Counted from the stretch's first letter, positions 29,594-37,453 are shown. The stretch is 64,000 nt of DNA from Teredinibacter sp. KSP-S5-2 (GCF_032773895.1 NZ_CP120416.1:2106001-2170000); one strand, 5' to 3'. Notes: generated by a model from the sequence alone, not told the origin. A program made the numbers and translations.

Positions 29594-29818
29594 CTAACCC
29601 ATTACCGGCTCACCAATAAGAATAAGCTTATTGTCAGCGCGAAGTTTCACATGAAGATTATTACCATGACCCTCACTCTCCCTCAGACGAGTCTTTATAT
29701 ACTCTCTATCTTCAGGATGCCACATGCATTCTGGAACATCCGGTTGATCCAAAAGAGACAGCAAAATGGGAATCGGCGTGGGACGACCATCATCAGCTAA
29801 CCTAAAAAATTCAGTCAT
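29594..29818 (-). CDS. Satellite small protein A (74 aa), copy 1
   Basis: Begins MTEFFRLADDGRPTPIPILLSLLDQPDVPECMW and ends KLILIGEPVMG. No recognised domain. The ATG at 29818 has AGGA seven bases upstream. The longer frame from 29851 overlaps the initiator stop and has no good ribosome site. It follows the replication initiator directly, the position of single-strand-binding accessory proteins in filamentous phages. That role is inference only. Confidence 0.65.
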   Translation of the reverse strand: MTEFFRLADDGRPTPIPILLSLLDQPDVPECMWHPEDREYIKTRLRESEGHGNNLHVKLRADNKLILIGEPVMG

Positions 29819-29843
29819 TGTTTTGTCCTGTGTTCTCGAGATA

Positions 29844-30956
29844 TTACGCAACCAAAGATAACCTTGGTGCAGTTAAAGGAAGTCTATACCAATCAGGAAT
29901 AGCAACTGATTTGATATCAATAAGATCATTCGACCTTATACTCAAAGGCATTTTTGTAATATCTCTAGGCATAGAGATGTCTACACCCAAAGATAACAAT
30001 CTGCGCCTATGTTCATAATATTGAGATCGACCAAGATTTAAATCATCACCATGTAACCACTTTAAATAAACACACTGAGTAGCATTCGCCGCCTGCTGGC
30101 TTTTGACAACATTGTTAGAAAGAAGCTGATCTGATACTGATTCGTACTGAGTATTCATAACTGTAAATCTCTTAATAACACCTTCTACATCTCTTAAAAA
30201 CTCACTAAAATCACTCTCTTTTGTTAAGCCATAAAAACAAAGCTTTTTTCTCCTCAAAAAAGTTTGCTTAAACGAATGTTCCTCTCTTAACAATCCCAAA
30301 TCATTACACCAATTAATTAACTTTCTGTAATACTCAAACTGATCGTCATCAGCCTTCTTCAATCTCTTTTTCTGATGCTTAATTAAATCACATGACTTGC
30401 AATAAACTTTCTTATAATGAAGATCTGATCCCTTATACCAATCAACCGTCATACCATTTGGATAAAGATAAGGCTCTTGACCCTTTCCTATCCGATGCCC
30501 GGACAATGCTTTTATAAATGCCCTTTCGGCACCCTTTCCTACCGAAAAATTACGAGTAAAGTCAATGTGATCAAACATCGCGCCATCTGACACAAGCTTA
30601 GCCCTAGTTCCATCCTCCCCCTGAAGGTAATCAAAACTAGTAGCCTTAGTTAAAACCGGTAAATCAAGCCTAAGCAAAATGCTGTTATAAACGGCAACGC
30701 AATCATCAAAAGAAGTGAAGCCAAAAACGTTTTCTGTGCGATTAAAACGACTAGGATTGCCCTGGATCGATATCTTGGAGCCATTGGATCGAATCGTAAT
30801 CATGGAAGAATAGGAGCCTTCAAGCTTAAGGGATTTTGGAGAGTCGCTGATCGCTTCGCCCGTAGCTAAATCATAACGAAGCACTCCATGCTCCCCCACT
30901 ATGGGAAGCCGAAAATCGTATTCCTGCTGCACATTAAGCTTGTCAATAAACCACAT
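29844..30956 (-). CDS. Filamentous-phage-type replication initiator (Phage_X / RstA-like), copy 1
   Basis: Predicted rolling-circle initiator of 370 residues. The start MWFIDKLNVQQEYDF, the central YPNGMTVDWYKGSDLHYKKVYCK region and the C-terminal YLKWLHGDDL...YYEHRRRLLSLGVDIS segment follow the pattern of inovirus gene II/X proteins and CTX RstA. A Tyr-rich region is present, but I cannot name the nicking Tyr with certainty. First gene of the minus-strand operon, divergent from an XRE repressor. It would nick the plus origin of the circular element and be controlled by that repressor. Confidence 0.85.
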   Translation of the reverse strand: MWFIDKLNVQQEYDFRLPIVGEHGVLRYDLATGEAISDSPKSLKLEGSYSSMITIRSNGSKISIQGNPSRFNRTENVFGFTSFDDCVAVYNSILLRLDLPVLTKATSFDYLQGEDGTRAKLVSDGAMFDHIDFTRNFSVGKGAERAFIKALSGHRIGKGQEPYLYPNGMTVDWYKGSDLHYKKVYCKSCDLIKHQKKRLKKADDDQFEYYRKLINWCNDLGLLREEHSFKQTFLRRKKLCFYGLTKESDFSEFLRDVEGVIKRFTVMNTQYESVSDQLLSNNVVKSQQAANATQCVYLKWLHGDDLNLGRSQYYEHRRRLLSLGVDISMPRDITKMPLSIRSNDLIDIKSVAIPDWYRLPLTAPRLSLVA

Positions 30957-31142
30957 AAAAGTGTCTGCATTTTGAGCAATTTATCCGGACGTCCGGACTA
31001 AGTCGGGGTGTAACAGAGACCCCGACGAAACCTGTCAACTACCCTGTAGAATATATTTAATCATTACTATAGGGTATAAACAAGCTCGAAGGGGAAAACA
31101 GGGGGTAAAATAATGCCTACAGCATATGAAACGGAGATAAAA
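30957..31142. promoter_or_regulatory. Divergent promoter/operator region, copy 1
   Basis: Between initiator and repressor lie a perfect 14-bp palindrome TCCGGACGTCCGGA (30984-30997), an inverted repeat GTCGGGGT / ACCCCGAC (31002-31009, 31019-31026), and TACCCTGTAG / CTATAGGGTA (31040-31049, 31067-31076; nine of ten pairs). The last overlaps the AT-rich promoter-like stretch before the repressor. These are candidate operators for the XRE protein, as in rstR-rstA control. Confidence 0.6.
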
Positions 31143-31574
31143 ATGTCTTTCGGTGAAAATTTAAAACGTCTTAGAAGGGAAAAAGGATGGACCCAGGCTG
31201 AATTAGCCGAGAAAGCAGACCTAAAAAGCTCACATATCCCCAAGCTCGAGGGAAAAAGCGGAGACCCAAAGCTATCCACCATTTACAAACTAATGGAAGC
31301 TTTAGGGTGTTCCGCAGATAGCCTCATAACCGACAGTTCAAAAATGAGCGGTAGTCAAGTAATCAAAGCAATGATTGAGAGGATTGAGGAATTACCAGAA
31401 CAGAATAAAAACATACTGTTGCATGTAATCGACCAATACTGTATCGCAGCTGGCATTGAAAAAACATTCAGTGCAGAAAAAAAGTGGTTTCACATTAAGT
31501 ACATGACCGAAGCAACAAGCCCAATGGTTCCAAATCCAAACAATCCTATGAAGGAAAATGAAAAAAACCAGTGA
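31143..31574 (+). CDS. XRE-family repressor (RstR-like position), copy 1
   Basis: 143 residues. An N-terminal HTH (NLKRLRREKGWTQAELAEKADLKSSHIPKLEGKSGDPKLSTIYKLMEALG) is followed by a short C-terminal region with no peptidase motif. It is probably the repressor of the divergent replication operon, giving immunity as RstR does in CTX/RS1. The ATG at 31143 has GGAG six bases before it. A second start at 31113 also has a good GGGGG site and would add ten residues. Its stop overlaps a GTG of the next gene. Confidence 0.85.
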   Translation: MSFGENLKRLRREKGWTQAELAEKADLKSSHIPKLEGKSGDPKLSTIYKLMEALGCSADSLITDSSKMSGSQVIKAMIERIEELPEQNKNILLHVIDQYCIAAGIEKTFSAEKKWFHIKYMTEATSPMVPNPNNPMKENEKNQ

Positions 31575-31591
31575 AAATAGGGAAAATTAAC

Positions 31592-31822
31592 ATGTCAGAA
31601 CTTAGCGGAAAGTTGATTGGATACATTGTTTACTTGGAAGAGTCAGATGAGTTCCTTATTAAAAGATCAAAGGATGGGTACCTGTGGGGGAAGTCAAAAC
31701 CAGAGCTGGCGATGAGATTCGCAACTGAAAACCAAGCAAAGTATGTCGTAAAAAAACACGGGAAGAATGCTGTCATAGGCATGCTGTACGAATCAGAAAA
31801 CAGGTACATTCTTAAGTACTAA
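31592..31822 (+). CDS. Satellite small protein D (76 aa), copy 1
   Basis: Begins MSELSGKLIGYIVYLEESDEFL and ends YESENRYILKY. Basic-acidic beta/alpha pattern with no known domain. ATAGGG lies nine bases before the ATG at 31592. An in-frame GTG at 31571 overlaps the repressor stop. It is cotranscribed with the repressor. Possible antirepressor or regulator by position only (RS1 carries the antirepressor rstC elsewhere). Confidence 0.65.
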   Translation: MSELSGKLIGYIVYLEESDEFLIKRSKDGYLWGKSKPELAMRFATENQAKYVVKKHGKNAVIGMLYESENRYILKY

Positions 31823-32039
31823 ATGCCCTTCAGGTAGGCTTAGCAGCGCTCACAGTCCATTGTGAGCTTGCACAGAGGGGTTCCCCCTCTGGACTCCCCA
31901 TCAGCATAGAGTACAGCGCTAATTAGCGCAGAATCGTTCCTACGATTCTGAAACAGATCACCTCAAGCAGAAAGGTTAATCAAGAAAAAGAAAGGAAATT
32001 CCTAGCAATATGATCAATTATGCGACATAAGGTAATCAA
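31823..32039. other. Structured noncoding region with four consecutive hairpins, copy 1
   Basis: Within 102 bases there are GCTCACA/TGTGAGC (31848-31867), CAGAGGGG/CCCCTCTG (31873-31891), the palindrome GCGCTAATTAGCGC (31916-31929) and AGAATCG/CGATTCT (31930-31949). They are followed by a purine-rich stretch and the att core. In filamentous phages such intergenic stems hold the plus origin, the packaging signal and conversion-primer sites. Which stem does what cannot be decided here. Confidence 0.65.
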
Positions 32040-32050
32040 TTATGCGCACT
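32020..32050. other. Internal att junction with enlarged dif centre
   Basis: XerD-like arm ATGCGACATAA (32020-32030; eight of eleven positions match the dif XerD arm), a nine-base centre GGTAATCAA (32031-32039) and a XerC arm TTATGCGCACT (32040-32050) identical to that in dif. The centre is three bases longer than in a working dif, so it should not be a normal XerCD site. It equals the att of the circular element. Confidence 0.75.
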
Positions 32051-32201
32051 TATGTGTAGGAAAGGATACCCAGGGTATTTGGGGCTTTATCATCCCTGCG
32101 GTGCTCGTAGCCTGCGCGCCTCGGTCTTCATTAGCCCCAATCAATAAGCCGTCGTTTTATACCTGTACCTGCGGTACAGCCACAAAACTCTGGCTTAATA
32201 C

Positions 32202-32444
32202 TTACAGACCTTTAAGCTGACTTTGAACCACATGAATAACAGAAAGAATCGAACTCAGCTCATTGATATGAGAAACAGACTCCAATGCTTTGTCTGAAGG
32301 TTCACCATCAGCATTAACATCAAAAACAAACGGATACATGGAGCAAACTTTCGCAGCTTTCTCGATAAGTTTCTGAAAGCCATCCTCATAAAGCCACTGA
32401 TTCAAGCTATCGTTATCAACTTGGTCTACTAACTGATCAACCAT
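32202..32444 (-). CDS. Satellite small protein C (80 aa), copy 2
   Basis: Product identical to that of 29004-29246. Unknown function, last gene of the minus-strand operon of copy 2. Start chosen for the same AAGGTG site. Confidence 0.7.
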   Translation of the reverse strand: MVDQLVDQVDNDSLNQWLYEDGFQKLIEKAAKVCSMYPFVFDVNADGEPSDKALESVSHINELSSILSVIHVVQSQLKGL

Positions 32445-32458
32445 AAGGATCACCTTAT

Positions 32459-32788
32459 TTAAGTTTTGCGTCTTTTCATCCAAAACGGCTCAGGCTCCCT
32501 GCCATTCAAGTACAATGGATTGCCGTCATAATCATAAATCATCCAATAAAAATCGATATTAACCCTAGCTATCGAACGTAACTTTTCCTCAAAGAAAAAA
32601 TACAACTCATCAGTTTCATAGGTGGCCAAACCACCAAAATCAACGCGCTCAATTTCACGCCAATAAGACATAAAAGACCTGGCAACATCAGGAAAGTATC
32701 TATAAAAACAATTCCCCTCAATGCGTCGATGATGATCATAAATTTCATCAAGCGGGTATAGATATTTTTTTATAGAAGACGATGCCAC
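32459..32788 (-). CDS. Satellite small protein B (109 aa), copy 2
   Basis: Product identical to that of 29261-29590, GTG start three bases after the upstream stop. Unknown aromatic-rich protein. Confidence 0.7.
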   Translation of the reverse strand: MASSSIKKYLYPLDEIYDHHRRIEGNCFYRYFPDVARSFMSYWREIERVDFGGLATYETDELYFFFEEKLRSIARVNIDFYWMIYDYDGNPLYLNGREPEPFWMKRRKT

Positions 32789-32791
32789 AAC

Positions 32792-33016
32792 CTAACCCAT
32801 TACCGGCTCACCAATAAGAATAAGCTTATTGTCAGCGCGAAGTTTCACATGAAGATTATTACCATGACCCTCACTCTCCCTCAGACGAGTCTTTATATAC
32901 TCTCTATCTTCAGGATGCCACATGCATTCTGGAACATCCGGTTGATCCAAAAGAGACAGCAAAATGGGAATCGGCGTGGGACGACCATCATCAGCTAACC
33001 TAAAAAATTCAGTCAT
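32792..33016 (-). CDS. Satellite small protein A (74 aa), copy 2
   Basis: Product identical to that of 29594-29818. Unknown, directly behind the replication initiator. Confidence 0.65.
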   Translation of the reverse strand: MTEFFRLADDGRPTPIPILLSLLDQPDVPECMWHPEDREYIKTRLRESEGHGNNLHVKLRADNKLILIGEPVMG

Positions 33017-33041
33017 TGTTTTGTCCTGTGTTCTCGAGATA

Positions 33042-34154
33042 TTACGCAACCAAAGATAACCTTGGTGCAGTTAAAGGAAGTCTATACCAATCAGGAATAG
33101 CAACTGATTTGATATCAATAAGATCATTCGACCTTATACTCAAAGGCATTTTTGTAATATCTCTAGGCATAGAGATGTCTACACCCAAAGATAACAATCT
33201 GCGCCTATGTTCATAATATTGAGATCGACCAAGATTTAAATCATCACCATGTAACCACTTTAAATAAACACACTGAGTAGCATTCGCCGCCTGCTGGCTT
33301 TTGACAACATTGTTAGAAAGAAGCTGATCTGATACTGATTCGTACTGAGTATTCATAACTGTAAATCTCTTAATAACACCTTCTACATCTCTTAAAAACT
33401 CACTAAAATCACTCTCTTTTGTTAAGCCATAAAAACAAAGCTTTTTTCTCCTCAAAAAAGTTTGCTTAAACGAATGTTCCTCTCTTAACAATCCCAAATC
33501 ATTACACCAATTAATTAACTTTCTGTAATACTCAAACTGATCGTCATCAGCCTTCTTCAATCTCTTTTTCTGATGCTTAATTAAATCACATGACTTGCAA
33601 TAAACTTTCTTATAATGAAGATCTGATCCCTTATACCAATCAACCGTCATACCATTTGGATAAAGATAAGGCTCTTGACCCTTTCCTATCCGATGCCCGG
33701 ACAATGCTTTTATAAATGCCCTTTCGGCACCCTTTCCTACCGAAAAATTACGAGTAAAGTCAATGTGATCAAACATCGCGCCATCTGACACAAGCTTAGC
33801 CCTAGTTCCATCCTCCCCCTGAAGGTAATCAAAACTAGTAGCCTTAGTTAAAACCGGTAAATCAAGCCTAAGCAAAATGCTGTTATAAACGGCAACGCAA
33901 TCATCAAAAGAAGTGAAGCCAAAAACGTTTTCTGTGCGATTAAAACGACTAGGATTGCCCTGGATCGATATCTTGGAGCCATTGGATCGAATCGTAATCA
34001 TGGAAGAATAGGAGCCTTCAAGCTTAAGGGATTTTGGAGAGTCGCTGATCGCTTCGCCCGTAGCTAAATCATAACGAAGCACTCCATGCTCCCCCACTAT
34101 GGGAAGCCGAAAATCGTATTCCTGCTGCACATTAAGCTTGTCAATAAACCACAT
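33042..34154 (-). CDS. Filamentous-phage-type replication initiator (Phage_X / RstA-like), copy 2
   Basis: The 370-residue product is identical to the copy 1 initiator. With two intact copies the array retains a functional initiator even if one decays. Same divergent arrangement with the repressor. Confidence 0.85.
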   Translation of the reverse strand: MWFIDKLNVQQEYDFRLPIVGEHGVLRYDLATGEAISDSPKSLKLEGSYSSMITIRSNGSKISIQGNPSRFNRTENVFGFTSFDDCVAVYNSILLRLDLPVLTKATSFDYLQGEDGTRAKLVSDGAMFDHIDFTRNFSVGKGAERAFIKALSGHRIGKGQEPYLYPNGMTVDWYKGSDLHYKKVYCKSCDLIKHQKKRLKKADDDQFEYYRKLINWCNDLGLLREEHSFKQTFLRRKKLCFYGLTKESDFSEFLRDVEGVIKRFTVMNTQYESVSDQLLSNNVVKSQQAANATQCVYLKWLHGDDLNLGRSQYYEHRRRLLSLGVDISMPRDITKMPLSIRSNDLIDIKSVAIPDWYRLPLTAPRLSLVA

Positions 34155-34340
34155 AAAAGTGTCTGCATTTTGAGCAATTTATCCGGACGTCCGGACTAAG
34201 TCGGGGTGTAACAGAGACCCCGACGAAACCTGTCAACTACCCTGTAGAATATATTTAATCATTACTATAGGGTATAAACAAGCTCGAAGGGGAAAACAGG
34301 GGGTAAAATAATGCCTACAGCATATGAAACGGAGATAAAA
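34155..34340. promoter_or_regulatory. Divergent promoter/operator region, copy 2
   Basis: Same three inverted repeats as copy 1: the TCCGGACGTCCGGA palindrome (34182-34195), GTCGGGGT/ACCCCGAC (34200-34224) and TACCCTGTAG/CTATAGGGTA (34238-34274). Confidence 0.6.
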
Positions 34341-34772
34341 ATGTCTTTCGGTGAAAATTTAAAACGTCTTAGAAGGGAAAAAGGATGGACCCAGGCTGAA
34401 TTAGCCGAGAAAGCAGACCTAAAAAGCTCACATATCCCCAAGCTCGAGGGAAAAAGCGGAGACCCAAAGCTATCCACCATTTACAAACTAATGGAAGCTT
34501 TAGGGTGTTCCGCAGATAGCCTCATAACCGACAGTTCAAAAATGAGCGGTAGTCAAGTAATCAAAGCAATGATTGAGAGGATTGAGGAATTACCAGAACA
34601 GAATAAAAACATACTGTTGCATGTAATCGACCAATACTGTATCGCAGCTGGCATTGAAAAAACATTCAGTGCAGAAAAAAAGTGGTTTCACATTAAGTAC
34701 ATGACCGAAGCAACAAGCCCAATGGTTCCAAATCCAAACAATCCTATGAAGGAAAATGAAAAAAACCAGTGA
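34341..34772 (+). CDS. XRE-family repressor (RstR-like position), copy 2
   Basis: Product identical to the copy 1 repressor. Two copies of the repressor would raise the dose and keep both initiators silent. Confidence 0.85.
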   Translation: MSFGENLKRLRREKGWTQAELAEKADLKSSHIPKLEGKSGDPKLSTIYKLMEALGCSADSLITDSSKMSGSQVIKAMIERIEELPEQNKNILLHVIDQYCIAAGIEKTFSAEKKWFHIKYMTEATSPMVPNPNNPMKENEKNQ

Positions 34773-34789
34773 AAATAGGGAAAATTAAC

Positions 34790-35020
34790 ATGTCAGAACT
34801 TAGCGGAAAGTTGATTGGATACATTGTTTACTTGGAAGAGTCAGATGAGTTCCTTATTAAAAGATCAAAGGATGGGTACCTGTGGGGGAAGTCAAAACCA
34901 GAGCTGGCGATGAGATTCGCAACTGAAAACCAAGCAAAGTATGTCGTAAAAAAACACGGGAAGAATGCTGTCATAGGCATGCTGTACGAATCAGAAAACA
35001 GGTACATTCTTAAGTACTAA
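34790..35020 (+). CDS. Satellite small protein D (76 aa), copy 2
   Basis: Product identical to that of 31592-31822. Unknown, behind the repressor. Confidence 0.65.
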   Translation: MSELSGKLIGYIVYLEESDEFLIKRSKDGYLWGKSKPELAMRFATENQAKYVVKKHGKNAVIGMLYESENRYILKY

Positions 35021-35237
35021 ATGCCCTTCAGGTAGGCTTAGCAGCGCTCACAGTCCATTGTGAGCTTGCACAGAGGGGTTCCCCCTCTGGACTCCCCATC
35101 AGCATAGAGTACAGCGCTAATTAGCGCAGAATCGTTCCTACGATTCTGAAACAGATCACCTCAAGCAGAAAGGTTAATCAAGAAAAAGAAAGGAAATTCC
35201 TAGCAATATGATCAATTATGCGACATAAGGTAATCAA
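35021..35237. other. Structured noncoding region with four hairpins, copy 2
   Basis: Repeats the four stems of copy 1 at the 3198-bp offset (35046-35065, 35071-35089, 35114-35127, 35128-35147). Candidate origin and packaging region. Confidence 0.65.
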
Positions 35238-35248
35238 TTATGCGCATT
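35218..35248. other. Right att junction of the satellite array
   Basis: XerD-like arm ATGCGACATAA (35218-35228), nine-base centre GGTAATCAA, then XerC arm TTATGCGCATT (35238-35248). The XerC arm differs from the internal junction at one base (T for C), so this half belongs to the DNA that was next to dif before insertion. Confidence 0.7.
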
Positions 35249-35521
35249 TATGTATGGGGCAAGGTGCCGGTCAATACTGTTTTTATTATCCCTGCGGTGC
35301 TCGCTTGCACGCCTCGATCTTCATTATTAGCCCCAATCAATAAGCCAACGCTTTATACCTGTACCTGCGGTACATCCACAAAGCTTCCGGCTCAATACTT
35401 ACAGACTCTTAAGTTGACTCTGAACTGCTCGAGCAACATCAACAAACGACTCTAGGTCGTCCATTACATTCTTTGCATCGATTGCTGTTTCGGATAGATT
35501 ACCTTTGCCACATCTAATGAT
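35238..35521. mobile_element. Diverged remnant of a third satellite element
   Basis: From the XerC arm onward the sequence can be aligned with the left end of the 3198-bp unit: TATTATCCCTGCGGTGCTCG, TTAGCCCCAATCAATAAGCC and TATACCTGTACCTGCGGTAC are conserved, with many substitutions and small indels between. The match fades inside the gene for small protein C. It marks an older insertion by a related element that has lost everything beyond this point. Confidence 0.75.
35399..35521 (-). pseudogene. Fragment of a satellite small-protein-C homologue
   Basis: Reading the minus strand gives about 40 codons ending GNLSETAIDAKNVMDDLESF and then VDVARAVQSQLKSL before the stop. This aligns with the C-terminus (GEPSDKALESVSHINELS, VIHVVQSQLKGL) of the intact protein C. 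An in-frame stop lies just upstream, and no start is present. It is a truncated relic. Confidence 0.7.
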
Positions 35522-35667
35522 GTATTACCAAATCAATACACCGCTCTGAAGAATTTGAAATTTGAAAAAAATGTGTTCATCTAGACTAAGTTCTAGCTGT
35601 ATAGGTATCATCTCCTGTTAAATACAGACGTTTATTTCATCATACTCATTAAAAAACGGACCTAGCT

Positions 35668-36708
35668 ATGAATCGCATATTCTTGATATTAATTTTGCTT
35701 TGTATCTATCACGTAGATGCTCATGCTAAATCGTCATTCAATTTTGATGAGGCGTCGCAAGGTAAAAGAGTCATTATTGTTGGCGATCCTTTGACTGGTG
35801 ACATCAAAGGCAGTAATTGGAAACAAACTCTGCTTTTTGATCTTTGTAATGATCCTGAGAAGACAAATTGCTCTTCCAAATACGATCAATTCAGAGGGCT
35901 TCGCGGTTTCTTTCATTCTATGACCCCGGAACCTACAAAAGGAAAATACAATATCTATCGTATTACCTTTGAAAACGGAAAGACCTATGGCTACCGTTAC
36001 TATTCAGTTGAAGCTTCTGACCCCATAGAATCCAGTTCCTATTTCATTGATTACGACAAGTATTTGGAAGCTAATAAGCGCGTAGGTACTGCGTTAGGCA
36101 ATAATATTTCTATCGAATACAAGAGCCTTATTACCTATGGAAAGATTCTTGCGTACACCCTTTCCAATGGCGAAACTCTTACAAAAGATGACATTGACGC
36201 CCGGATCAGTTTTATCAAAAAGCACGTAAAGAAAGAGCATACTAATGCATTTCTTGCCTTCAACCAATTAGACTTAAAACATGATGAATCCCAGGACAAA
36301 TATTGGGTTTCCAACAAGCTTCGAGACAAAGACTCTGATCTATCTAAATTCCACCCAATTATGGTGTATATCTCTGTAAAAGATGAAGACAAGCAGATGA
36401 GGATCAAATTTAATTTTAGTGGAGATAGCTGGGTTTCATTTAATGATGTTACGGTTATTTCTGATCAGTTTCGATACGAAAAGCAAGGTGTGTATGGTGA
36501 TGTAAAGCGTTACAGCAACCGAAATAATATATACGAATCGCTCGATCTTCCTGTTCTGGGTAAGGAAAAGTCGTTGATTGATGCTTTGTTAACGTACGCA
36601 GGAGGAACTGTGCGCTTTGCAGGAAAGGATCGCCAGGCTGAAAAAGATATACCCCCTGAAGCACTCGAACGAGTTCAGTTTATTGTGGACTTTTATCAGT
36701 GGTTATAA
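35668..36708 (+). CDS. Secreted hypothetical protein
   Basis: 346 residues with a signal peptide (MNRIFLILILLCIYHVDAHA). No recognised domain. The mature part is a mixed, Tyr-rich sequence with a repeated lysine pattern and two Cys near residues 59 and 67 (DLCNDPEKTNCSS) that could form a disulfide. It is the first gene to the right of the satellite array and is AT-richer than the left flank. Function not recognised. Confidence 0.65.
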   Translation: MNRIFLILILLCIYHVDAHAKSSFNFDEASQGKRVIIVGDPLTGDIKGSNWKQTLLFDLCNDPEKTNCSSKYDQFRGLRGFFHSMTPEPTKGKYNIYRITFENGKTYGYRYYSVEASDPIESSSYFIDYDKYLEANKRVGTALGNNISIEYKSLITYGKILAYTLSNGETLTKDDIDARISFIKKHVKKEHTNAFLAFNQLDLKHDESQDKYWVSNKLRDKDSDLSKFHPIMVYISVKDEDKQMRIKFNFSGDSWVSFNDVTVISDQFRYEKQGVYGDVKRYSNRNNIYESLDLPVLGKEKSLIDALLTYAGGTVRFAGKDRQAEKDIPPEALERVQFIVDFYQWL

Positions 36709-36877
36709 CATCACGGGGAATTGGCGTGGATGAATCAGCTACACTGGATCATCCGCGTTATGGTCACTATAATAATTCACAAACTTACCTTGTCAGGACT
36801 TGGGTTGGTAAAACTCTAGGAATACTGTTATATATCAACAGATAACTGGTGTTACAGAGTTAGACTGATAGTCTTGA

Positions 36878-37453
36878 TTATGCTCCGATTTCAAAGGTAA
36901 AACGATTTTTGACACCTTTTTCTCGTACAGGCTTACCGTTCACTTGTTTGGGTATGTATTCGAATAACTTTGCTGCGTCAACAGATACCTTTTCAAAAAT
37001 CCCTTTCGGCTGGCATTCTGTTATCAATACATTTTCTGTTTTTCCTTCTATATTAATATCGTAAATGACAGTGCAGAAACCTGATATGTTGTTTGAGGCA
37101 GCATAACTCGGATATATTGGTGCAGCGCTATAAATTTTAATAGGATTGGTGCCTAGTTCTTTATTTTCTGTCTTACACGAAAACCAAAGGTTATGAATAG
37201 TCTTATTGATTCCCCCTCTCATATAGGAGCTATTTAATTTCCTACTGCGCTCGTCTATTACCATATTTATTGAGTAACAGTATTCTATGGCTTTATAAAT
37301 TATAGCTTTTTGTTGAGCTATGCGATTCTCAGATGTGATTCTAGGTCCCTCACTTTCTAGGAAATACTGACCATCTGATAAGGTCATTACATTGCTCATG
37401 GTTGTACACGAACTCACAACTAAACATGCTATTGCTATCACTATTTTATTCAA
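36878..37453 (-). CDS. Lipoprotein with TonB-like C-terminal domain
   Basis: 191 residues. A signal with lipobox VVSSC near residue 15 indicates lipidation. The C-terminal ~90 residues (IYPSYAASNNISGFCTVIYDINIEGKTENVLITECQPKGIFEKVSVDAAKLFEYIPKQVNGKPV) have the P-x-Y-P and G-x-V-x-V-x-F arrangement of TonB C-terminal/energy-transducer domains. It has no membrane helix and Pro-rich spacer of a real TonB, so energy transfer is unlikely. The start is TTG behind GGGAGAG. Confidence 0.65.
   Translation of the reverse strand: MNKIVIAIACLVVSSCTTMSNVMTLSDGQYFLESEGPRITSENRIAQQKAIIYKAIEYCYSINMVIDERSRKLNSSYMRGGINKTIHNLWFSCKTENKELGTNPIKIYSAAPIYPSYAASNNISGFCTVIYDINIEGKTENVLITECQPKGIFEKVSVDAAKLFEYIPKQVNGKPVREKGVKNRFTFEIGA

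Larger units (their letters stand above)
28842..32039. mobile_element. RS1-like inovirus satellite, copy 1 (3198 bp)
   Basis: The unit runs from the XerC arm of dif to the base before the same arm at 32040. Its order on the minus strand is replication initiator followed by three small genes. On the plus strand it has a repressor and one small gene. A structured noncoding region spans the joined ends. It carries no coat, minor coat, Zot/pI or secretin gene and no integrase. That matches the plan of RS1 (rstR divergent from rstA) and its XerCD-dependent insertion at dif. All encoded proteins are identical in copy 2. Confidence 0.85.
32040..35237. mobile_element. RS1-like inovirus satellite, copy 2 (3198 bp)
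   Basis: Direct tandem repeat of the 28842-32039 unit with a constant 3198-bp offset for every gene and identical translations. Tandem arrays of this kind permit rolling-circle release of a satellite genome from the chromosome by the initiator (nicking at the origin in one copy and ending in the next), as known for CTX/RS1. Confidence 0.85.

Noticed and set aside
28842-35237. Insertion sequence or composite transposon explanation for the tandem repeat
   Set aside because: No transposase, no terminal inverted repeats and no target duplication; borders fall on dif arms instead.
28842-35237. Assembly artefact as the cause of the identical tandem copies
   Set aside because: Cannot be excluded from sequence alone, but the att half-sites at each junction and the different third junction fit true tandem insertion. 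Long reads would settle it.
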